Below, in pieces: positions 31,185 through 40,275 of a stretch of DNA of 64,000 bases. A program made the position numbers and the translations under genes. Origin of the DNA: Holdemania massiliensis (GTDB taxonomy: Bacteria > Bacillota_I > Bacilli_A > Erysipelotrichales > Erysipelotrichaceae); assembly GCF_022440805.1 (NCBI RefSeq), contig NZ_JAKNTK010000001.1:1674001-1738000 (forward strand). The letters are read 5' to 3'. The first letter of the stretch is position 1; every line of letters begins with the position of its first letter. A model generated the notes under the pieces. That model was given only the letters and a program-made list of their open reading frames with translations. It did not search any database and was not told the DNA's origin.

Positions 31185-32990
31185 ATGGATCAGTCGAAGA
31201 TCAGAAACTTTTCGATCATTGCCCATATCGACCATGGCAAATCGACCTTGGCGGATCGGATTCTGGAAATGACCGATACCGTTCAGCATCGAGAAATGGT
31301 GGATCAGATTCTGGATTCTCTGGATCTGGAACGGGAACGCGGCATTACAATTAAGCTGAATGCAGTTCAGCTGAAATATCGGGCGAAGGATGGCGAGGAA
31401 TATGTTTTCCATCTGATTGACACGCCCGGACACGTCGATTTTACCTATGAGGTATCCCGCTCACTGGCGGCCTGTGAAGGGGCGGTGCTGGTTGTGGATG
31501 CGGCGCAGGGAATTGAAGCGCAGACTCTGGCTAATGTCTATTTGGCGCTGGACAATGATCTGGAGATCGTGCCGGTCATCAATAAAATTGATCTGCCGAG
31601 TGCGCAGCCGGAAGTCGTTAAGGAAGAAATTGAAAATGTAATTGGATTGGATTGCACAGAGGCTCCGTTAATATCAGCGAAAACCGGATTAAATGTGCAG
31701 GATGTACTGGAAGAAATCGTAAAGAAAGTTCCGGCGCCCTCTGGGGATCCTCAAGCGCCTTTAAAAGCGTTGGTCTTTGATTCCATCTATGATTCGTACC
31801 GCGGCGTCATCGTTTTCGTCCGGGTTAAAGAAGGACGGATTCAGGTTGGCGATAAAATTCGTTTCATGAATAATCAGGCTGAATATGAAGTGCTGGAATG
31901 CGGTGTGCGCAATCCGAAGGAAGTCAAACTGGGCGCTTTGGAATGCGGCGAAGTCGGCTGGTTTGCCGCCAGCATCAAATCGGTGCAGGATGTCAGCGTC
32001 GGGGCAACGGTAACACAGGCCGACAATCCGGCTAAGGAAGCCCTGCCGGGTTATCGCAAAATGAATCCGATGGTATACTGCGGTCTGTATCCGACGGATT
32101 CTGCGAAATACAACGATTTGCGCGATGCCCTGGAGAAGCTGAAGCTCAACGATGCTTCCCTGCAGTTTGAGGCAGAAACTTCCCAAGCGCTGGGCTTTGG
32201 CTTCCGCTGCGGATTTTTAGGTCTGCTGCACATGGATGTCGTTCAGGAACGGCTGGAACGGGAATACAATCTGTCGTTGATTGCCACGGCGCCCAGCGTT
32301 ATCTATCATTGTTATCTGACGGATGGATCCATGGTGAAGATTGACAATCCGGCGCATTTGCCGGAGGTTCAGCGGATCGATCGGCTGGAGGAACCGTATG
32401 TCAAGGCCAGCATCATGGTGCCGAACGAATATATCGGAGCGGTGATGGAGCTATGTCAGAACAAACGCGGTATCTATAAGGATATGCATTACATTGATGC
32501 CAACCGCAATACGCTGGAATATGAGATTCCGTTAGGCGAAATTGTTTTTGATTTCTTTGATAAACTGAAAAGCTGTACTAAGGGTTATGCTTCTCTGGAC
32601 TATGAAATCAGCGAATACAAAAAGAGTGACCTGGTGAAGATGGATATTCTGCTTAACGGCGAACTGATTGACGCCTTATCGATCATTGTTCATCGTGATT
32701 TCGCGTATGCCCGCGGCAATTCCATCACGGTGAAGCTGAAAGAGCTGATTCCGAAGCAGCAGTTTGAGATTCCGGTGCAGGCGGCGGTTAATGGTAAGAT
32801 CATTGCCCGCACCAACATCAAGTCATTGCGTAAAAACGTTTTGGCGAAATGCTATGGCGGCGATATTTCGCGTAAGAAAAAGCTGTTGGAAAAACAGAAA
32901 GAGGGCAAGAAACGGATGAAGGCGGTCGGCTCTGTGGAAATTCCGCAGGAGGCCTTTATGGCAGTCTTGTCGATGGATGACGATAAATAA
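31185..32990 (+). CDS. lepA: Elongation factor 4 (LepA)
   Basis: 601 residues from ATG 31185, seven bases after AAGGAGG; ATG 31179 is too close. GTPase motifs: AHIDHGKST, RGITIKLN, DTPGHVDF, NKIDLP. EF4-specific C-terminal segment around DILLNGELIDALS and HRDFAYARGNSI, with the basic tail SRKKKLLEKQKEGKKRM. Back-translocates ribosomes under stress. Full family length. Followed by its own hairpin and then a MazG-like gene. Confidence 0.97.
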   Translation: MDQSKIRNFSIIAHIDHGKSTLADRILEMTDTVQHREMVDQILDSLDLERERGITIKLNAVQLKYRAKDGEEYVFHLIDTPGHVDFTYEVSRSLAACEGAVLVVDAAQGIEAQTLANVYLALDNDLEIVPVINKIDLPSAQPEVVKEEIENVIGLDCTEAPLISAKTGLNVQDVLEEIVKKVPAPSGDPQAPLKALVFDSIYDSYRGVIVFVRVKEGRIQVGDKIRFMNNQAEYEVLECGVRNPKEVKLGALECGEVGWFAASIKSVQDVSVGATVTQADNPAKEALPGYRKMNPMVYCGLYPTDSAKYNDLRDALEKLKLNDASLQFEAETSQALGFGFRCGFLGLLHMDVVQERLEREYNLSLIATAPSVIYHCYLTDGSMVKIDNPAHLPEVQRIDRLEEPYVKASIMVPNEYIGAVMELCQNKRGIYKDMHYIDANRNTLEYEIPLGEIVFDFFDKLKSCTKGYASLDYEISEYKKSDLVKMDILLNGELIDALSIIVHRDFAYARGNSITVKLKELIPKQQFEIPVQAAVNGKIIARTNIKSLRKNVLAKCYGGDISRKKKLLEKQKEGKKRMKAVGSVEIPQEAFMAVLSMDDDK

Positions 32991-33017
32991 AACAGGTCGG
33001 CAGCTGCCGCCTGTTTT
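32989..33017 (+). terminator. lepA terminator
   Basis: AAAACAGG (32989-32996) pairs with CCTGTTTT (33010-33017); the loop itself contains the self-complementary CGGCAGCTGCCG. Confidence 0.75.
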
Positions 33018-33168
33018 CAGTTTGTTTCTTGTTTCTGTGTTCCGGGTTGATCGGGTTATCAAGCTGAGTGGAAGTCAGTTCCCAGGCTGAAAAACAGCTC
33101 GGCGCGTCGGTATGAAAACAAGGCTTAAAATAAGATAATGAGAAACAGAAAGAAAGGATCGGTAGACG

Positions 33169-33444
33169 ATGATGAGCATTATTGAAGAAATACAAGAGCT
33201 GCGCAGGGACTGCGGTTGGGATAAAACCGACACGCCGGCGATTTTGGCGAAATCTGTATTTGCGGAAGCTGGAGAATTGTTGGAATGCTTTGTTGAACAG
33301 GAAGAAACTCCGGACTGGAACGCGGTGAAAAGTGAGATCGCCGATGTCTTGATGTATGCAATGTCGATCTGTATTGACCAGGGATGGGATGTTGACGAAG
33401 TGATCCGGGAGAAGTTTGCCGATGTGCGCCGCCGCTACCTTTAA
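33169..33444 (+). CDS. MazG-like nucleotide pyrophosphohydrolase
   Basis: 91 residues. All-helical with the MazG-type metal site: KSVFAEAGELLECF (E-x2-E-x3) and SEIADVLMYAMSICID (E-x2-D). Short, single-domain form as in RS21-C6/MazG-related housecleaning enzymes that hydrolyse non-canonical NTPs. AAAGGA lies upstream. Overlaps the hemW reading frame by about 20 bases, so the two are translationally coupled. Confidence 0.85.
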   Translation: MMSIIEEIQELRRDCGWDKTDTPAILAKSVFAEAGELLECFVEQEETPDWNAVKSEIADVLMYAMSICIDQGWDVDEVIREKFADVRRRYL

Positions 33445-34534
33445 GAATCAGTCATTGTATGTCCATATTCCTTTTTGTCAGGGGATTTGTGCATACTGTG
33501 ATTTTACCCGTGTACGTTATCATGCCGGGCTGGCGGATCAGTATTTAACACAGTTAGCCAACGAGCTAAAGCAGCGGGTGCCGCGTCAGGCGATGGAAAC
33601 CGTCTATATCGGCGGCGGAACGCCGACCGCTTTGTCCCTGAATCAGCTGCGACGGCTGCTGGACATGCTGAAACCGTACACGGAAGGCGCCTTGGAAGTG
33701 ACGATCGAAGCTAATCCCGAGGCGATAAAGCCGGAACTGATTGACATTCTGTTAACCGGAGGGGTCAATCGAATATCCCTCGGTCTGCAGTCCTGTGACG
33801 ATCAAATTCTAAAACAGATTGGTCGCCATCATACTTTTGATCAGGCCCGTCAGGCAATCCGGTTGCTGCAGCAGGCAGGTTTAACCAATATATCCTGTGA
33901 TCTGATTTACAGTCTGCCGGGACAGACGAGGGAACAATGGACGGCAACGCTGCAGGGCGTATTATCCTTAAATATCCCGCATTGCTCGCTGTACTCGCTG
34001 ACGATTGAGGAACACAGTGAATTTGGCCGGACAGGGAAACAACCGTTGGATGAGGATACCGAAGCAAGCATGTATTTTGAAGCTGTGCAAGTTTTGAAAC
34101 AGGCGGGCTATCAGCATTATGAAATCTCGAATTTTGCCCTTGCCGGTTATGCTTCCAGGCACAATTTGCATTATTGGCAGTACGATGATTTCTATGGTGT
34201 TGGTCTGGGTGCCAGCGGCAAACTGAGTGCCTACAGATATGACAATACCCGTAATTTTCAGGACTATTTCAAGGGTCAGTGGATCGCGGAGAAGATTGAG
34301 CTGACGCGCGAAGATCAGATGTTCGAGATGGTGATGATGAATCTGCGCACGGCTGCGGGTTTATCCTTAATCGAGTTTGAGCGGATTTTTCAAATGCCGG
34401 TGACTTCCGTCTATCCCCAAGCAATCCAAAACGGTCTTTGCCGAGGTTGGCTGCATCTGGATGAGGAACATTTAGCGGCGACGGACAGCGGAATGGCGCT
34501 GTTAAATACTATATTGGAGGAGTTTCTGGATTAA
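33422..34534 (+). CDS. hemW: Heme chaperone HemW (radical SAM, oxygen-independent coproporphyrinogen oxidase-like)
   Basis: 370 residues from ATG 33422 inside the MazG-like gene; TTG 33416 or TTG 33455 are alternatives. The 4Fe-4S motif is C-x3-C-x2-C (FCQGICAYCDF). Then GGGTPTAL, EANPE, NRISLGLQS and the HemW-type NLHYWQYDDFYGVGLGASG. The fourth Cys typical of HemN is replaced as in HemW. The protein transfers heme to acceptors rather than decarboxylating coproporphyrinogen. Commonly follows lepA in Firmicutes, here with MazG between. Confidence 0.92.
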   Translation: MCAAATFKNQSLYVHIPFCQGICAYCDFTRVRYHAGLADQYLTQLANELKQRVPRQAMETVYIGGGTPTALSLNQLRRLLDMLKPYTEGALEVTIEANPEAIKPELIDILLTGGVNRISLGLQSCDDQILKQIGRHHTFDQARQAIRLLQQAGLTNISCDLIYSLPGQTREQWTATLQGVLSLNIPHCSLYSLTIEEHSEFGRTGKQPLDEDTEASMYFEAVQVLKQAGYQHYEISNFALAGYASRHNLHYWQYDDFYGVGLGASGKLSAYRYDNTRNFQDYFKGQWIAEKIELTREDQMFEMVMMNLRTAAGLSLIEFERIFQMPVTSVYPQAIQNGLCRGWLHLDEEHLAATDSGMALLNTILEEFLD

Positions 34535-34559
34535 GAAATTCCTTTTTTATTTCAAAAAA

Positions 34560-34583
34560 GACCTTCGGAATAGGCCGAAGGTC
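34560..34583 (-). terminator. Terminator of the hydroxyacid dehydrogenase gene
   Basis: GACCTTCGG (34560-34568) pairs with CCGAAGGTC (34575-34583). On the minus strand CTTTTTTG follows the stem, so it ends the minus-strand gene; it may also slow transcription from hemW. Confidence 0.8.
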
Positions 34584-34593
34584 AAACAGAATA

Positions 34594-35448
34594 TTATTTT
34601 GTGTAATGCTTGATGATGGCCTGAGTTCCCAGGTCTCCCTCTCCCTCATCCTGCATTTGTTCGTACATGGACAGCACAATATCCAGAACCGGTAGCTCCA
34701 CATTCTGCGCTGCGGCCGCTTCTTTTGCCAGTCGCATGTCTTTAATAAAATGCTTGATAAAGAAGCCTGGGTTATAATCCTGCTGCAGCATTTTAACGCC
34801 GTTGTTGCTCATCTGCCAGCTGCCGGCCGCGCCTTTGCTGATGGCGCCGAGCAGTTTCTCCGGATCCAAGCCGTTGACCTTCGCATAGACGATTGCTTCC
34901 GCAACGGCGCTGACCGTGCCGGCAATTGCAATTTGATTAGCCATTTTAGTATGTTGACCGCTGCCGGCAGGTCCCATGAGAAGAATGGATTTTCCCATCT
35001 TATTAAAATAAGGCAGACAGGCATTGAAATCAGCTTCATCACCACCGACCATGATCGACAAGGTTCCCGCGGCAGCTCCGCTGTCACCGCCGGAAACCGG
35101 CGCATCCAAAACGCGGATCTGATGCTGCTGTCCTAATGTGTGCAGCTGGACGGCCAGGGATGGGGAGGAGGTCGTCATATCGACGGCAATGGCTCCCGGT
35201 TTGGCAGTCTCGAAGATTTCGCTGTAAACTTCCTCAACGTCTTTTGGAAAACCAACAATCGTGAAGATGAAGTCAGCATCCTTTACCGCTTCGGCGACTG
35301 TCTGGGCCACCTGTGCTCCTTTTTCTCTTAATGCTTCGGCCTTCGCTGCTGTACGATTGTAAACCGTTACTTCATCACCTTGATTTAACAGATGGGAAAC
35401 CATGGATTTGCCCATGACTCCCGTTCCGATCCATGCTATTTTACTCAT
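34594..35448 (-). CDS. NAD(P)-dependent beta-hydroxyacid dehydrogenase (3-hydroxyisobutyrate / tartronate semialdehyde reductase family)
   Basis: 284 residues. Rossmann motif GTGVMGKSM near residues 8-16, substrate loop DAPVSGGDSGAAAGTL at about 118-133, GPAGSGQHTKMANQ with the catalytic Lys at about 160-173, and FFIKHFIKDMRLA in the C-terminal domain. Family members reduce short beta-hydroxy acid semialdehydes; the specific substrate cannot be chosen without neighbours in the same pathway. GAGGTG ribosome site. Stands alone. Confidence 0.88.
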   Translation of the reverse strand: MSKIAWIGTGVMGKSMVSHLLNQGDEVTVYNRTAAKAEALREKGAQVAQTVAEAVKDADFIFTIVGFPKDVEEVYSEIFETAKPGAIAVDMTTSSPSLAVQLHTLGQQHQIRVLDAPVSGGDSGAAAGTLSIMVGGDEADFNACLPYFNKMGKSILLMGPAGSGQHTKMANQIAIAGTVSAVAEAIVYAKVNGLDPEKLLGAISKGAAGSWQMSNNGVKMLQQDYNPGFFIKHFIKDMRLAKEAAAAQNVELPVLDIVLSMYEQMQDEGEGDLGTQAIIKHYTK

Positions 35449-35563
35449 TGTATCACCTCTGGCTTTATTATACGCGCCCCTGCGGACAGCTTCAAGAAAA
35501 CAATGATCTGCGCATGCAGGACTTTACTGAAATAAGTGCTGAATTACATGCTGATTGGTTATC

Positions 35564-35597
35564 TGAAATTGATTTCAATAACTAAGTGCTTTATAAT
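35564..35597 (+). promoter_or_regulatory. GGDEF gene promoter with palindrome over the -35
   Basis: TTGATT (35569-35574), 17-base spacer, TATAAT (35592-35597). The perfect palindrome TGAAAT-TG-ATTTCA (35564-35577) overlaps the -35, a plausible repressor site. The octamer TAAGTGCT also occurs twice nearby (35533 and 35583). Confidence 0.6.
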
Positions 35598-35707
35598 AAG
35601 GATAATCTTAAAAACTCTGCGGGACTGCCGCAGCAGACGGCTGTTTTCGGTTTGCTGTGGATAAGCGCAGTAAATGAAATCAAAGAAACGATGGGGGAGG
35701 CGGAACC

Positions 35708-37540
35708 ATGAAACTGACTAAACGATCAAGCGGTTTGATGCTTTTGGCCAGTTTGGTTTTTGTGGGGACGATCTGCGGTATTTTTGTTGATCAGCAGCGC
35801 CGGATGCGGCAGGAATTTAATACCTTGATCCTGGAAAATCTTGCCTCCTATTCAGCGAGTCAGCGGCGGCAGTTCCATGGCATAGTTACCGATGCCGGAC
35901 ATACCTTAAAAAGCATTGCGGGCGTGCTGAGCGCCGTGGAAGTGTCTGCCGAAGAACCGTGGCTGGATACTTATTTGGCTACGATGAATGAAGGCAATCG
36001 GTATTATGAAATTCAATACAGTACAGAAAACGAAATTGATCAATGGATACAGCAGGGTGCAGAAGCGTCGACAGCCTTTTGGCAAGAGGTTCAGACTCAG
36101 GCTGAAGTGACACTGGGTTTTTTGCAGATGGAGGATCAAGTTTATTTTCTGATCGCTCAGCCGATATTGCGCCAGGGTTCACATGAGGGCGCTTTGTGGA
36201 CCCGGCTTGAAGCTTCAACCTTGCCTACTTTAGCCATGAATAGTCCAGTGTTTAAAAAAGTTACAGCTTTGGTTGTAAAGCCGGAAGGAACGATTCTGTA
36301 TTCCAGCAATGTTGATTTTCCCTCGACTGGAAATCTTCTGACATCTCTGTCTTCCCTTTCCCTGCCTGCCGATTTTATTCAGACGATGAAGGAATTGTTA
36401 GACCAGCCAAAGGGAGAGGCTTGCTATTTCCAGGCCGAAGGACGGCAGTTTTTCTATTCTGTCTCGCCGCTGGCAAAGGATTGGGTACTCATTAATTTTG
36501 TTCAGACACCGGATGTGTTGATCCGTTCTGATCACATTCTCAATAGCGTCTTGATTTCCGGGGTTATTTTGATTGCGGCAACCTTGCTGCTGTGCCTGAG
36601 TTTAGTAAGCGTGCTGTTTCGCAAACGCAGACAGCTTGATCTGGACCAGCAGCGCTATACAATGCTGGCTCAGTTTCTGGATACGATTTTATTTGAGTAT
36701 GATCTGAATCAAGATAAGATTGAGTTTACGTCCAATGCCGATGTCCATTTTGGTCAGGATAAGCGCGTGATCAGACAGGTTTCAAAGAATCCGGAAATTA
36801 AGGCTTTGATTCATCTTGAAGATTTTCCGCCCCGCCGGCGATATTCCTTACAGCAGCTAACTGAAATGCAGGAACAGATCTTTACTGCATCGGTAGGGCT
36901 GCGCGTGAAAGATGGGTCATTCCGCCAGTTTGCCTGTCAATATAAGTGGGTATTCAGCGAGGGTGAACTCGTTAAAATGATCGGCAAATTGACCGATATC
37001 ACGGGTCACTACAGCCGCGAACAACAGCTTTTAAAGCAGGCGCAGCGTGATGTTTTGACCCAGCTTTATAACAAGGCTGGAGAAGACGCGATCGAAGCTC
37101 AGCTGAAGCAGGATCCGCGGGGAATTCTGATTATGGCGGACCTGGATAATTTTAAGGAAATTAATGATCGGTATGGCCACGCCGCCGGTGATCAGGTTCT
37201 GAAAGCTTTTGCGGATATTCTGAAGCGTCTGTTTCGAAGTGAGGATATTTTGATGCGTACGGGCGGAGATGAGTTTATCATGTTTATCCATGGTCTTCAG
37301 GAACCAGGTTTGGGAAAACAGAAAGCCCGGCAGATATTGGATCAGGTTCAGCAGCTGCACTTTGAATCGCTGCCGGATCTTCAGCTGACGGCCAGTCTGG
37401 GCGTTGCCCGCAGCCCTGGGGCCGGAACGAGCGCCAGGGCGCTGATTGAAAGCGCAGATCAAGCCATGTATGCATCTAAAGAGAAAGGGAAAGGGAATGT
37501 CACGGATTATGCGGAAATGAATGAAAACTGCGATAAATAA
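35708..37540 (+). CDS. Membrane diguanylate cyclase with extracytoplasmic sensor
   Basis: 610 residues. Membrane segments at about 10-27 and 278-300 enclose a 250-residue sensor domain of probable Cache type. A PAS-like region (about 310-430) leads to a GGDEF domain: DLDNFKEINDRYGH and RTGGDEFIMF (about 516-525), with a complete active-site motif, so it should make cyclic di-GMP. There is no RxxD inhibitory site that I can confirm. No EAL protein is in the window. GGGGGAGG precedes the start. Confidence 0.9.
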   Translation: MKLTKRSSGLMLLASLVFVGTICGIFVDQQRRMRQEFNTLILENLASYSASQRRQFHGIVTDAGHTLKSIAGVLSAVEVSAEEPWLDTYLATMNEGNRYYEIQYSTENEIDQWIQQGAEASTAFWQEVQTQAEVTLGFLQMEDQVYFLIAQPILRQGSHEGALWTRLEASTLPTLAMNSPVFKKVTALVVKPEGTILYSSNVDFPSTGNLLTSLSSLSLPADFIQTMKELLDQPKGEACYFQAEGRQFFYSVSPLAKDWVLINFVQTPDVLIRSDHILNSVLISGVILIAATLLLCLSLVSVLFRKRRQLDLDQQRYTMLAQFLDTILFEYDLNQDKIEFTSNADVHFGQDKRVIRQVSKNPEIKALIHLEDFPPRRRYSLQQLTEMQEQIFTASVGLRVKDGSFRQFACQYKWVFSEGELVKMIGKLTDITGHYSREQQLLKQAQRDVLTQLYNKAGEDAIEAQLKQDPRGILIMADLDNFKEINDRYGHAAGDQVLKAFADILKRLFRSEDILMRTGGDEFIMFIHGLQEPGLGKQKARQILDQVQQLHFESLPDLQLTASLGVARSPGAGTSARALIESADQAMYASKEKGKGNVTDYAEMNENCDK

Positions 37541-37543
37541 TCC

Positions 37544-37572
37544 TTGAATAAGCAGCTTTGCTGTGCTATGAT
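37544..37572 (+). promoter_or_regulatory. SigA-type promoter for rpsO
   Basis: TTGAAT (37544-37549), 17-base spacer, TATGAT (37567-37572), just past the stop of the GGDEF gene. Confidence 0.75.
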
Positions 37573-37583
37573 TAACACGCTGT

Positions 37584-37625
37584 TGAACTGGGATGCGCGA
37601 TGACTCCGTCGGCACACGCGGTTCA
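37584..37625 (+). promoter_or_regulatory. Structured rpsO leader, possible S15 autoregulation site
   Basis: TGAAC (37584-37588) pairs with GTTCA (37621-37625) and CGCG (37596-37599) with CGCG (37617-37620), leaving an asymmetric bulge; the AGGAGG of rpsO follows at 37643-37648. Firmicute rpsO leaders often bind S15 and repress translation; whether this one does is inference. Confidence 0.45.
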
Positions 37626-37655
37626 TCAGGTCTTAACGATATAGGAGGAAAACAC

Positions 37656-37922
37656 ATGTTAAGTAAAGCAGAAAAGACTGCAATCATCAAAGAATACGCT
37701 CGTTTTGAAGGTGACACAGGTTCCGTTGAGGTTCAGGTTGCCGTTCTGACAGCGCAGATCAACCGCCTGACAGAGCATTTAAAGGAACACAAGAAAGACT
37801 ACCATTCAACACGGGGTCTGATGATGATGGTTGGCCGCAGAAGAAAGTTCTTAGCTTACCTGCGTGATACGGATATCAACCGTTACCGTGAACTGATTCA
37901 GCGCTTAGGTCTGAGAAAATAA
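37656..37922 (+). CDS. rpsO: 30S ribosomal protein S15
   Basis: 88 residues from ATG 37656 with AGGAGGA seven bases upstream. Sequence pattern DTGSVEVQVAVLTAQINRLT, HLKEHKKDYHSTRGL and GRRRKFLAYLRDTD is diagnostic of S15, which binds the three-way junction of 16S rRNA helices 20-22. In many bacteria rpsO directly precedes pnp; here pnp lies 16 kb away. Confidence 0.98.
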   Translation: MLSKAEKTAIIKEYARFEGDTGSVEVQVAVLTAQINRLTEHLKEHKKDYHSTRGLMMMVGRRRKFLAYLRDTDINRYRELIQRLGLRK

Positions 37923-37925
37923 CTG

Positions 37926-37952
37926 AAAAAGCAGCGTTATCGCTGTTTTTTT
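37926..37952 (+). terminator. rpsO terminator
   Basis: GCAGCG (37931-37936) pairs with CGCTGT (37941-37946), extended by A/T pairs, with T7 after the stem. Confidence 0.8.
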
Positions 37953-37961
37953 ATTGGGTAA

Positions 37962-38012
37962 AAAGAAAAGAGCGGCTTCGCAGATCAAATTCTGCTTTTC
38001 GCTCTTTTCTTT
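37962..38012. terminator. Second, bidirectional hairpin between rpsO and the antiporter gene
   Basis: AAAGAAAAGAGCG (37962-37974) pairs perfectly with CGCTCTTTTCTTT (38000-38012); an inner GCAGA/TCTGC stem sits in the loop. T-rich on either strand. Confidence 0.75.
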
Positions 38013-38022
38013 GGTTAGCGAG

Positions 38023-39267
38023 TCAGGCGGCAGCCTGATGAGAATGTTTGTGATGAGAAGAATGCAGATTCTCCTTCGGGATGGAACCGGAAAGAATCAA
38101 AGACGTCTTGGCGCACAGCGGACCGATGATTTCATAGAGAATCGCTGTCGACAGAATTACGGTGGATAACAACGTTCCATATTCACCCGGAAGAATTCGC
38201 TGGCCTAACGCGGCTAAGCCAATCGCAACCCCGGCGGAAGGAACCAACGCTAAACCAAAATAATTGCGGGTCGTCGCTGGGGCCTGAATCAAGGAACAGC
38301 CGATCCATGAGCCAGCCAGTTTGCCGACGATACGGAAGAAGAAGAATCCCAAACCAATCAAACCGACATAGCGCAGTGCCGGAATGTTGAGGTTCATGCC
38401 GCTGACGACAAAGAAGATCGTCATAATCGGCGGCGTGAAGCTGCTGACCTGATCAAACAGCTGGATATCCTTGGACAAATTCAGATAGGCAGCGCCCATT
38501 GCCATGCAGCATAATAATGGTGAAACATCCAAAGCTGTGCACAAAGCGCTCATGATCAGAATCATCGAAACAGCGATGATCAGGCGGTTGTCATCCGAAC
38601 GTTTTTCCGTAATCATCTTATGCATGATAAAGCCGCAGCCAATACCCATCGCAACCGCCATACCGTTGGTTAAAATCGGTTCGATGAAGACCATGATATT
38701 CATCGCAGAATGCTGCACTAGCGCCTCAGCGATCGCCGCGCAGACACTGAATGCCAGAATTGAAACGGCATCATCGAGCGCTACGACCTGCAGAATCAGA
38801 TTGACGAAATCACCCTTGGCTTGATACTGCCGGATGGTCATGATCGTCGATGCGGGTGCGGTAGCCGAACCGATGGCTCCCAAAAGTAAGGCAAAGGCTA
38901 AGGGCTGACGGAAGATCACGATCATGACGAAGATGATAACCACCGCGGCAATCAGCGCCTCACAGCAGGTCAGGATTAAAATGTTGATGCCGTTGCGCTT
39001 CAGTTCATGAAACAGAAAGTAACGGCCGACACCGAAAGCGATAAAACCCAGGGCAACATCAGTGACAAAACCGAGGCTGCTGATGACGCCGATGGGGATC
39101 ACCTTGAAACAGAACGGTCCCAGCAGCACGCCGGTCAAAATATAAGCTGTCACATTGGGCAGCTTCAGCAGCTTGGTGATGCGGGTTAATAAGAACCCGC
39201 TCAGTAAGATAATGGCCAGACACAAACCCAATTCAGAATTGGGCTGTAAATTTAATGAACTTAACAT
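38023..39267 (-). CDS. Cation:proton antiporter, CPA-type
   Basis: 414 residues with about twelve membrane helices. LNLQPNSELGLCLAIILLS start, GFIAFGVGRYF, and LQVVALDDAVSILAFSV with the Asp-Asp pair characteristic of CPA2/Nha-type exchangers that swap Na+ or K+ for protons. The C-terminus is a His-rich tail (SSHHKHSHQAAA). Divergently transcribed from a LysR gene 114 bases away, which probably regulates it. Exact ion not determinable. Confidence 0.85.
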   Translation of the reverse strand: MLSSLNLQPNSELGLCLAIILLSGFLLTRITKLLKLPNVTAYILTGVLLGPFCFKVIPIGVISSLGFVTDVALGFIAFGVGRYFLFHELKRNGINILILTCCEALIAAVVIIFVMIVIFRQPLAFALLLGAIGSATAPASTIMTIRQYQAKGDFVNLILQVVALDDAVSILAFSVCAAIAEALVQHSAMNIMVFIEPILTNGMAVAMGIGCGFIMHKMITEKRSDDNRLIIAVSMILIMSALCTALDVSPLLCCMAMGAAYLNLSKDIQLFDQVSSFTPPIMTIFFVVSGMNLNIPALRYVGLIGLGFFFFRIVGKLAGSWIGCSLIQAPATTRNYFGLALVPSAGVAIGLAALGQRILPGEYGTLLSTVILSTAILYEIIGPLCAKTSLILSGSIPKENLHSSHHKHSHQAAA

Positions 39268-39381
39268 CGTTTGATTTCCCCCTTGTCGTTTCCTACTTGA
39301 TTATATGGACCAAAGAGGATAAAATCAAATTATGAATATTTTGCGTATTATAAAAATATTTAATAATAGGAGGATGCCCTG

Positions 39382-40275
39382 ATGATTGATCCCAAGATTA
39401 GAACGCTCTTAGCCCTGGTGGAATGCGGCAATTATACCAAAACTGCAAAACAGCTGTCATTGACGCAGCCGGCGATTACCCACCATATCAAACTGCTGGA
39501 GGAAGAGTTCGGCATTAAAATCTTTTATAAAAACCGCCGTCAGCTCGTGCCGACTCCGGAAGGGGAGGTGCTGATTAAGTATGCACGGCGGGCTTACGCG
39601 CTTTCTGAGAATCTGCGGCAGGCATTAAGCGATGTCCGCAGTCAGGTAAAAAGCCTGACGCTGGCGATTACGCCGACCGCCCAGAACAATATCGTACCGC
39701 ATTTGTTTGCCAAATACTGCAACGAACATCCCAACGTGCATATCAATATTATTACGGATAACATAAATAATATTTATAGTAAGCTCAAGATGTACGAAGC
39801 TGATCTGGCCATTATCGAGGGTAATATCACGGCACCGCACTTTACTTCCATCCTGCTGGATACTGATTCGTTGTGCGCAGCGGTATCCGTGAATCATCCG
39901 CTGGCGAAGAAACAGAGTGTCTCGCTGCGTGAGCTGCAGCACGAAAACTTTATTCTCCGTTCACAAAGCGCCGGTACCCGCAGTTTATTTGAAAGTCATT
40001 TGATCTCACAGAATTTAAGCATTCATGATTTTAATGTGATCATGGAAATTGACAGTGTCGTGGTAATTAAAGAGTTGGTCGCTTCCAATATGGGAGTCAC
40101 GATTATCTCGAAAAACGCCTGCCGCAGCGAGGTGCAGAAGAAAAAGCTGGTGACTTTGCCGATTGAAAACATGACGATGGTGCGGGAAATCAACATGGTG
40201 TATTATCGGGAATTCCGGCATCCGGAAATTCTGCGCGACATTCAGGCCATCTATACCTCAACTTTGGAATCCTGA
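39382..40275 (+). CDS. LysR-type regulator, probably of the antiporter gene
   Basis: 297 residues. N-terminal winged helix: TLLALVECGNYTKTAKQLSL and TQPAITHHIKLLEEEFG; the effector-binding domain follows from about 90. Divergent arrangement with the antiporter gene is the classical LysR plan. GGAGG precedes the ATG. Its 3' end overlaps the next LysR gene on the opposite strand by 25 bases. Confidence 0.9.
   Translation: MIDPKIRTLLALVECGNYTKTAKQLSLTQPAITHHIKLLEEEFGIKIFYKNRRQLVPTPEGEVLIKYARRAYALSENLRQALSDVRSQVKSLTLAITPTAQNNIVPHLFAKYCNEHPNVHINIITDNINNIYSKLKMYEADLAIIEGNITAPHFTSILLDTDSLCAAVSVNHPLAKKQSVSLRELQHENFILRSQSAGTRSLFESHLISQNLSIHDFNVIMEIDSVVVIKELVASNMGVTIISKNACRSEVQKKKLVTLPIENMTMVREINMVYYREFRHPEILRDIQAIYTSTLES

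Noticed and set aside
37031..37717. Minus-strand frame of 228 codons opposite the GGDEF domain
   Set aside because: Opposite a well-supported domain with conserved motifs; composition is that of a shadow frame.
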